From Balamuthia mandrillaris (taxonomy: Eukaryota; Discosea; Longamoebia; Balamuthiidae): a stretch of 64,000 bases of DNA. The notes under the pieces are model-generated. The model saw only the letters and a list, made by a program, of their open reading frames with translations. It was not told the DNA's origin and did not search any database. Shown here piece after piece: positions 57,381 through 64,000 of this stretch (its first letter is position 1; the number at the start of each line of letters is the position of its first letter). The stretch is taken from contig JAVKOQ010000080.1 in assembly GCA_031835245.1 (NCBI GenBank), forward strand, positions 1 to 64,000, given 5' to 3'. Position numbers and translations under genes: made by a program.

Positions 57381-58208
57381 TCAGGAGGAGGAGGAGTTGT
57401 GCCGAAGAGGATGATAAAGGCCGTTGACAAAAGCAGGATAGCCTTGTCCATACTTTGTCATCCATACGCTTACAGCCGCGCCATCACCATCACCTCCATC
57501 ATCTTTACTACCTTTTGCTTCTTCATCACCAGCCGGTGCTTCGTCCTCAGAGGTGTTAACAAGCGTTTGCTTTTGATGAGGTGGCAAAAGAGCCTTCGCA
57601 GGAGAGAAGGAAGGCAGGCCCAATTCTTCCACAGCCGCCACGATGGCATCGGGAAACTGGAATTCCTCCAGCGCCACGCTGGTGTAGACTGCTCCTTCCA
57701 GTTGCTCTACCTCCACCAATGTACACTCTCCGCTTACCATCACCTTTCTTCCTTCTCCTTCTTCGCCTCCTTTCTTCCCTTTCTTTTCAACACGTAGTTT
57801 AACGGGAACGTAGAAAGTCCAACGACTCTTTTTCAGAGGCAGTTTGCCGACCACGACGACCCCAACACCCTCCCCTATCTCCTCCATTTGTTTCTTGCTC
57901 GCCTTGTGGCTGCCGCACCGCAGATGAGATTTTTCCCACCTCTCTATCCCATCGGTGGTTCTTCGTTGTTTGCAACGTTTGACTTCAAGGCTGGAGGAGG
58001 AGAAGGAAAAGAACGAGGAGGAGCCACCGCGGGATTTGATGCCGAGGTCGTCCGATTGAGAGGCAAAGTAAACGTCTGTACGTTGTTCGACGGCTCCTGG
58101 AAGATCTTTGGAGAAGAAGGACGAGCGTGGCCGCCCTTTGCCTTCCAGCAGCGCGGCAAAGTCTTTGGTGACATCCCCCTCATAAAATATCCTCCACTCC
58201 CATCCCAT
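57381..58208 (-). CDS. Unassigned protein with WEWRIFY and LEVKR motifs, CYTH-like pattern
   Basis: A single-exon frame of 275 residues from the ATG at 58208. It begins MGWEWRIFYEGDVTKDF and has RTDVYFASQSDDLGIKSRGG, SLEVKRCKQRRTTDGIERWE and SRWTFYVPVKLRVEKK. Alternating charged and hydrophobic strands with 'R.D.Y...GiK.R' and 'LEVK' recall the strand pattern of CYTH/triphosphate-tunnel proteins, but the ExExK start is not present in that form (EWRIFYEG). The end is acidic then Gly-rich, closing in serines. I do not assign a function. An upstream in-frame stretch lacks a better start. It diverges from RAD9 with 178 bp between the ATG codons. Confidence 0.6.
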   Translation of the reverse strand: MGWEWRIFYEGDVTKDFAALLEGKGRPRSSFFSKDLPGAVEQRTDVYFASQSDDLGIKSRGGSSSFFSFSSSSLEVKRCKQRRTTDGIERWEKSHLRCGSHKASKKQMEEIGEGVGVVVVGKLPLKKSRWTFYVPVKLRVEKKGKKGGEEGEGRKVMVSGECTLVEVEQLEGAVYTSVALEEFQFPDAIVAAVEELGLPSFSPAKALLPPHQKQTLVNTSEDEAPAGDEEAKGSKDDGGDGDGAAVSVWMTKYGQGYPAFVNGLYHPLRHNSSSS

Positions 58209-58386
58209 CTCCTCTTGCTTCGAATGGTTTTTTTCTTTTGTGGGAAAGAGAGCACAAAAGATTTCCTGGAAAAAAGTTCTCTGGAAAATTTCTTTGAAAT
58301 CGAATTTGTACCAGGAAAATATTTCGAAAAAAAGAACACAAAAGAGAGAAGAATACGTAGCGGAAAGAAAGAGCCGGATTACCTGC
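58209..58386. promoter_or_regulatory. Compact divergent promoter, unassigned gene/RAD9
   Basis: Only 178 bp separate the two ATG codons. The region is AT-rich with repeated GGAAAA words (TCCTGGAAAAAAGTTCTCTG, CTGGAAAATTTC, CAGGAAAATATTTCG). These near-repeats on one strand could be factor sites; no known site is claimed. Confidence 0.5.
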
Positions 58387-59693
58387 ATGGAGTGCGTTAT
58401 TCCCAAACGAAGCGTGAGGATTTTTTCCAAAGTGATACAATGTCTCGCCAAAGTGGGTGACGACCTCTTTCTGGAGGCCAGCGATCAAAAGGTACCACCC
58501 CCCGCAAACTCAAAAAACATAAGATGACTGACCCAACGAGGTTTTTTTGGAGCTCAGTTGGTATTTCGAACGTTGAATCAAGCTCGTTCTGCCTTTGTTG
58601 CTGTCACTTTCACCATGAACTTCTTCGAGTCGTTCTCGCTGAGTGCTGACATGCTCACTCGCTGCAAAATTCAACTCAAGGTAAGCACCTTTTTTTTTGA
58701 TTTCGCTGTATTAGATTTGTTGTTTGGGGTAACCCGATATTTTTTTGTGTGAAGCCATGTCTCGCTGTGTTTAGGTCTACTTCAACGGTTGAAAAGTGTA
58801 CCATGCGCCTTGATGAAGCCGAGTCGAAGTTGATAGTGCACCTGCTTTGCAAATTGGGTAATGCTACTTGGCTCTATTCATTTTTTTTTTCGACACCCAA
58901 ACCACTTTCTTTCTTATCTTTTCTTTCTTGTTGTTTCTTTCTTTTCTTGTTCATTTTCTTTCTTTCTTTCTTTCTTTCTTTCTTTTTTCTTTCTGTTTAT
59001 GTTCTTTCTTATCTTCCTTTGCTGATTAAAATGTTGCATAGGCATAAAGAAAACATTCAAGCTGGCTTTCGAGGAGAGCGAAACCATTCAAGCTGTGTAT
59101 TCCAAAGAGAACTGTCCCAACAAAATCGTGTCGAGGCCTCGCCTGCTGCTCGACGTGGTAGGCAACTTCCACAGCAACCTTGACGAGATCTCTTTCATCG
59201 TCTACGAAAAGCACCTCGTCGTGAAGAGCTATGTCGGCCAAGAGAAACGAAGTACGTTCCGCCCATGGTTCTTGGCTTTATCAATATTGCTTTGCTAACT
59301 CCTTCAATGAAAATAAACGCGAAGGCGGTGTAAACAAACCATTGCACACGGAACTCACTGTAGATAGCAGAGAATTCGAGGAGTACATGGTCACTGGAGA
59401 CATTGGCGAGATTACATTTTGCCTTAAGGAACTGAAGGTACTTCGCAATGCCTACACTATTTGTCTGCTTGGTACGGATACCTGAATCACTCTTCTTTTC
59501 TTTAGGCTTTGTTGAGCTTTTGTGAGGTTGCCGGTCAGCAAATAGCATTGTGGTTTGAAAAGGGTGGAAGGCCAATACTGTTCACAGTGAACGTGTTCAA
59601 TTGCTTTGAGGTGGACTTTGTTTTAGCCACTCTGTTGGAGCCGGTTACTTCTGGTTCTCAATCCTCCTCCGCCTCTGAATCATCCCAATCACA

Positions 59694-59774
<81 letters not shown>

Positions 59775-60433
59775 CTCTCTCCTCTTCGCCTTGTTTTCGC
59801 TGACTTCAATTTGTTCTCTGTTTGTCCAACTTCGTTCCTCGCTCCTTCAGCTGGTTCCCAACGACCACCACCTGTACGCATGATATTTCTTAATTTCCTT
59901 CTTACTCTTGCTCATTCGTACCATTGCTATTTTTCTAGTCTTACTCCACATCAGGCACGCAATCAACACCTCCCTCATCCTCTGAGTCCGTAAGTTCCTA
60001 TCCACCATCAGTCGCAGGGGGAGCGGCAGTACCCGGCACGCCTCCTTCCTCCATCCACAACAGCAGCGGCAGCAGCCAACCTCACAGCAGCTATTCTCAC
60101 CATCACCGCCACCACCATCACCACGAATCGTCTATACATCCCTCTTCTTCGCAAGAGCTTCTTGCTGGCGGTGGGGCTGCCGCTATTCCAGATAGTACCA
60201 TTACATCCAGTATGGTTGATGCTGCTGTTGGGCTTCATAGCAGCCCTTCTGTCGTTGGAAAAAAAGGAGTACTCCATGGTAGCAGAGGAGGAAAGATGGA
60301 AGTGGTGGACACAAAGATTGGAATCAAGCTGATGGATGAAGAGGAGGAAGAAGAGGAAGGCAGTGATGAAGATAGTTCGGTGGAAGGAACCCCTCCTTCC
60401 TCACCTCCTCCTTCCAGGAGAGGGCGTGCTTAA
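58387..60433 (+). CDS. RAD9: RAD9, subunit of the 9-1-1 DNA-damage checkpoint clamp
   Basis: Eight exons (58387-58491, 58558-58680, 58755-58857, 59042-59251, 59325-59437, 59506-59695, 59851-59873, 59939-60433) give 453 residues. The start MECVIPKRSVRIFSKVIQCL and LVFRTLNQARSAFVAVTF, the block CLAVFRSTSTVEKCTMRL and the later FCLKELKALLSFCEVAGQQI match the PCNA-like fold of Rad9. FVLATLL closes the clamp part. A Ser/His-rich tail ends with acidic residues and EGTPPSSPPPSRRGRA. The Rad9 tail is usually phosphorylated and recruits TopBP1-type activators of ATR; the serines here could serve that role. Intron 6 carries a 74-bp CT tract and exon 7 is a 23-nt microexon. Confidence 0.9.
59699..59772 (+). 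repeat. (CT)n tract in RAD9 intron 6
   Basis: A nearly perfect 74-bp CT run directly after the GTACTCTCT donor at 59696. It is on the sense strand and sits at the 5' side of the intron, about 80 bases before the acceptor. Confidence 0.95.
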
Positions 60434-60624
60434 AACGTATAACAGCACATCAGTTAAACTGTAGATAGAGAGAGCAAGTGACGGCAAGGAGGAAGAAAGC
60501 AAGAAAAGCGAATAAATTAAATAAAGCAAACTTTTAAAACGAATATCCACAACGAAACAAGGAAACCAAAGGAAGAAGAAGAAAAAAAAGCAGCAAAAAA
60601 AAAAAGCAAGTTCACTCTCTTTCT

Positions 60625-61080
60625 CTACTTGACAAGATCGACTACACGAGCCTCCTTTTTCACCACACAATCTCCACCATGCTTTCGGATCTCCGCCTGA
60701 ATGGCCTCAATCGCCTTGTTCAAGGTGCCAATACCCCGCTCGTGGTCGGTGTCCGCCGTCACCAAGCTGTAGTCAGGGGAGCACACCAAATGCACCTTGA
60801 TGGGGCTGGCCTCCGTGCCGCACTGCTGCCCGGACTTGAGGGCTGGGATGATGGCGTCGATGCCAGCGTAGCCATAGCATGTCACGCTGACCTCGGCCTG
60901 GATCTTGACGGGCTGTGAGCCCATGCGGTGCTCTATCGTCTTGAGAAGGGATTGTTTGAGCTCTTCCTCCAAGTTGAGTTCATCAAAGACCGTTGGATCT
61001 CTGTTAGCAGTGAGAGGGTTAGTTGGAGACATAGAGACAGAGAGAAAGAGAGGGGAGGAGCGACGGAGGAGGAGGAGGAG

Positions 61081-61114
<34 letters not shown>

Positions 61115-61714
61115 GTGAGGAAAGAAAGGAGAAAACAAGGAAGAGAAGACACACGTGAGGGATTTCTTGAAAGCATCAAAGGCATGCTCGTGCAATCGAT
61201 ACAAAGGCCAAGCGATACACTTGTTGAGCTCCAACAAGTCCTTGTGATGGGTCTCAGCCAGTTGAGCCATGATGCTGTGGACAGTCTTGGACTTGTTAAA
61301 TCGTCTGACGGCCTCCTCCACCTCGTTTTCCAAAAGGTTCTTCTTGGTGAGGTCAATGTAGCCCTTGTCCTTGTCCACGGTGAGCACCTGCATGACCTCC
61401 TGCTTGCCCACACGAATGTGGTTCTTGATGGAGCGGATGCGCCTGGCAGAGAGCTCCTTCAGGAGGATGATGCCCTCCTTGTTGCCGTACTCCAGGAGCA
61501 CCACCGTGGCTCCCACTTGCTTGTCCAGAGAGACAACGAGGACCATCACCAGCTCGTCCACTGAGGGATACTCCGCCTCGTACATGCGGCACTCGTTTCG
61601 AAGCTTGGCCACAGCGCTCACTTCGCCATCTTGATCAGCCTGCGTGGTGGTTGTTGGGGTTGTTACTCCGTTTTCAGCAATCACTGCCTGAGAGGGATCT
61701 CCGTTCGATTCCAT
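60625..61714 (-). CDS. EIF2S1: Translation initiation factor 2 subunit alpha
   Basis: Two exons, 61155-61714 and 60625-61000, encode 311 residues. After about 38 Thr-rich residues come the S1-type OB fold (CRMYEAEYPSVDELVMVLVV, VVLLEYGNKEGIILLKELSA) and helical domain (KGYIDLTKKNLLENEVEEAV), then the C-terminal domain (VKIQAEVSVTCYGYAGIDAI). eIF2 delivers initiator Met-tRNA to the 40S ribosome. The regulated serine lies in LLKELSARRIRSI (Ser89 here); the residue after it is Ala where animals have Arg. Kinase control is therefore plausible but with an altered context. The acidic tail found in animals is missing; the protein ends KEARVVDLVK. The intron is GA-rich on the plus strand, CT-rich in sense. 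Confidence 0.95.
61075..61110. repeat. (GA)n tract in the eIF2alpha intron
   Basis: A GGA then GA run of about 36 bp inside the intron 61001-61154. It is a CT tract on the sense (minus) strand. Confidence 0.85.
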
Positions 61715-61972
61715 TGTGTCTGTGTTTTTTTTTTGTGTGGGCGTGTGTGGGGAGGGGTTGAACGAACACTCGGGGGTGGGTAGCTCGCGTGTTTGGAAAT
61801 ATTTTTTTTTTTCGGGAAGGGAAAGTGTGAGAAAGTTTGAGGCACTCCCTTCTTTTTTTGTGCTTCTCTCTCTCCCTATTTTTCTTTCTTCTCTTCCCTC
61901 TTTTCCTTCTTTTCTTCTCTTCTCCTATTTTTGTTGCTCTGAAAAGAGTTCACGGAATTATGTGAGAATGGA
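61715..61972. promoter_or_regulatory. Upstream region of eIF2alpha
   Basis: About 260 bp with T runs (T9 at 61725 and T12 near 61803) and a TTTCTTCTCT-rich stretch (61860-61930) in plus orientation. It precedes eIF2alpha on the minus strand and the uncertain ORF on the plus strand. Confidence 0.4.
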
Positions 61973-62490
61973 ATGTTCGGAATGCTTGGAATGTGATCAT
62001 AGGAGGACAAGATTTGCCGCAGACCGAAGAACAATTTGCGCAGGAAATGCCCCCTATAATCAGGAAGCTCTGGGCGTTTATGCGCATTGGGGAGGGAGGG
62101 TGCGTCAAAACTCATTTCCCTTTGAAGAATGCCCCTCACCGGAAATGCAAGGAATACCTGCCGAGAAGCTCAGGGGAAGAATTGACGTGAAGGAGCTTCT
62201 CTCCTACAAACCGGGTTCGTTTTTGCTCCTTATGGTACCTGGCTTAATGATGCTCATGATTGTTATACACAAAAAACAAAAAAAAGAGGAATGTGACACA
62301 GTAATAGTGGAAGAGCGTGGATTGAAGAAGTACAAGATTGAGGGCCTTTTCACTTGGGACTTTATGCGGGACATACGAAGCCTCGGACCTCTCCAAGTTA
62401 CGCAGGCATGGCTTCGTGAAGGATATTGACACCATGGAGAGGGCGGTGGCCTTCTTTGATGGGTTGTGCATCAACAAAGTCATTCCTTAG
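61973..62490 (+). CDS. Unassigned ORF pair, possible small gene or pseudogene
   Basis: Open frames overlap here: one at 61993-62190 (MIIGGQDLPQTEEQFAQEMP), another reaching 62429 (RIDVKELLSYKPG, then EERGLKKYKIEGLFTWDFMR), and a third ending LSKLRRHGFVKDIDTMERAV, AFFDGLCINKVIP at 62490. A possible intron (about 62216-62288, GT to AG) would link the first parts, but the final frame change near 62380 has no clear intron. Either a small exon structure was missed or the gene is broken. I do not recognise the product. Confidence 0.3.
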
Positions 62491-62590
62491 TGCCCTTCCT
62501 CCTAAAAGAATGAGTAGACAACATCAGCACCCTCAACAAAAAAGAGAGGAAATAAAGGTAGGTTGTTTACCTTGCTCTTAAACAAATGTG

Positions 62591-64000
62591 TTACTGTAGG
62601 ATGCACCGAATGGAAGATTCAGCAGCGTTGTTGTTAGACAGGTAAAATTGTTGAGAAGAAGGTCGTCTTCGTCGTCGCTGTCGCGGCTGTTGTGCTTGGC
62701 CTCCATTCGACGCCAACGTCGGAGATGTCGTTGTAGAAGAGGCGAGGCGTTGGCGCGGTGTTGTTGGAGCAGATGCTGGCAAAGCCGAAGTCGAAGAAGC
62801 AGACGATGAAGCTGAAGAAGATGGAGAAGCATAAAGAATGTTGTTGGAAGAAGGAGATGGGGCAGCAACAACAGGTCGTTGTGGAGTGTGCGTTTGGCTG
62901 ATGAGCCTTCTCCTGGTTCTGGTGCTGCTTGCTGCTGTGAAGAAACGAAGCCAAGTCGAGTCTGAGGAAGCAGTGTAAGGCAAAGAGGGGCGGTCAGTCT
63001 TTCTGGAGGCGGACACGAGCGAACGTTGTGGCGTGGATGGTGAAGAGGAGGTCCCTCGTGGCGTTGTTGGGTTGGTTTTGGAGAGAGAAAGGCCTAATGC
63101 TTGGTGGAGGCTGGTATCTCTTCTTATAGAAAGCTGCACCAAATCGAACAACCGAATAACTCCTCTGTATTTTTTTTGTTAGTTGCATTAAATGTAAAAG
63201 AAAGAAACATAAAGAAGTTAAACTAACCTGTTGCTGAGAGCGCTACAAGCAGCAATACCTGGATAGCCTTGCACGCGAGAGGCCCGCAAGAGGTCCAGCT
63301 TGGTATAGGCCAAGATGCGTTGTTTGTTGGGGAAGCTCCTCTCTAGAATGGTCTTCCATCGATTCTCTGCAAAGTGACTGCCATCCAATGGTTGAACCGA
63401 GATTCTAGGCGCATCCTCCAAGGATTGACAAATCACAAACACGTCCACTTTCCTCTTTTCTTGCAGTTCACAAAGCATTTGTTGGATGCGTTCATCTTCT
63501 TCCTCTTTCTCAATCACTGTCGTTTGTTTATCATCGTCATCATCAATTTCTTTCTCTTTCTCTTTTCCTTTTTCTTCTTTTTCTTCGCTTTCTTCACGTT
63601 TGGTTTGTTGCTGGAAACGAGTTGGCGGAGAGGGATACTGAAAGACGCTGAGGCTGAATAAAACGGGCTGACCAAAGTAAGAATTGACGGAGACCATGCA
63701 AGCGCTTAGCTCTTCCCCGCGCTTCCAACCGGTGCCACTCATCATGCTGCTGAATGCTGTGATAAGGCTTTTCTTGCCGGAGCCCGCATCTCCCACTATT
63801 ACACAGGATACGTTCTTCCAACGTAGAGTCCGTTCCAAGTAAAGCTTTGCCCAGTCCCTCGCTTTAACAAAAAATAAAAGAAAGAGGAGTAAGAAAAGAC
63901 AAAAAGCAAAGACAAAATGTTTGACACCAGAAGATAGAAGAGGAAAGAGAAACAAAGAACGTACAATGAGATTCTGATTGGTCCAGAACATCGGGCCACC
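62591..64000 (-). CDS. Rho-like small GTPase with degenerate G3 and long tail, 5' end outside window
   Basis: Exons 63952-64000 (partial), 63228-63861 and 62591-63164. The P-loop reads VIVGDAGSGKKSLITAF, the specificity loop YTKLDLL (compare TKxD in Rho proteins) and the G5 region ACSALSNRGVIRLFDLVQLS. The segment where Rho proteins carry DTAGQE reads FSLSVFQYPSPP, so the G3 motif and its catalytic Gln are missing, and an acidic Lys/Glu insertion follows. After the GTPase fold about 170 Ser/Thr/Pro-rich residues end RQRRRRRPSSQQ and RCILQ, a CaaX-type lipidation box. It is probably membrane-attached and may not hydrolyse GTP in the normal way. The first residues, including the true start, lie beyond position 64000. 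Confidence 0.65.

Overview
This is an intron-rich nuclear genome segment from a eukaryote, most likely a free-living amoeboid protist. The genes are standard eukaryotic housekeeping and signalling genes with short GT-AG introns, mostly 50 to 200 nt. Closest affinity is inferred only. A cGMP-type phosphodiesterase built from a metallo-beta-lactamase domain plus two cyclic-nucleotide-binding domains, as in the Dictyostelium GbpA/GbpB proteins, favours Amoebozoa. No rRNA or mitochondrial marker is present to settle this.

Positions 1 to about 10.4 kb are a transposon graveyard. A LINE-type non-LTR retrotransposon (copy A, minus strand) carries a gag-like ORF1 and an endonuclease/reverse-transcriptase ORF2. 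It is interrupted by two clean solo LTRs with 4-bp target duplications and by a third, truncated LTR. A second degenerate LINE copy (B) has an inverted internal block. The end of a Ty3/gypsy chromovirus (integrase, chromodomain, 3' LTR) and a plus-strand LINE fragment (C) follow. About 1.7 kb of AT-rich sequence without genes separates this from the genes.

From 12.1 kb to the right end the window is gene-dense with no recognisable mobile elements. In order: a ubiquitin-like-fold protein (+), MED9 (-), COX5B (+), a CID-RRM SCAF/Nrd1-type RNA-binding protein (-), UBE2S (+), PTEN (+), an RNA 5'-triphosphatase-type phosphatase (-), a SIMPL-domain protein (-), a GbpA-like cGMP phosphodiesterase (-), a glutamate-rich acidic protein (+), NAA30 (+), an App1-like phosphatidate phosphatase (+), cyclin C (+), an ankyrin-Kelch-BTB-BTB protein (+), a giant ankyrin-DUF4062-NACHT-WD40 STAND protein with a C-terminal EMAP-II-like tRNA-binding domain (+), dynactin p150 (+), a small unassigned protein (-), RAD9 (+), eIF2alpha (-), an unassigned ORF (+) and a 5'-truncated Rho-like GTPase (-). 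For most genes the exon lengths I inferred add up to an uninterrupted reading frame, which supports the models.

Several neighbours share divergent promoters of 180 to 350 bp. RNA polymerase II themes recur (MED9, cyclin C, a CTD-binding RNA factor, a cap-type triphosphatase), but the genes are not an operon and each is probably transcribed separately. The most novel object is the STAND protein: a NACHT NTPase sensor whose second seven-blade WD40 propeller is spliced in frame to a complete tRNA-binding OB-fold domain.
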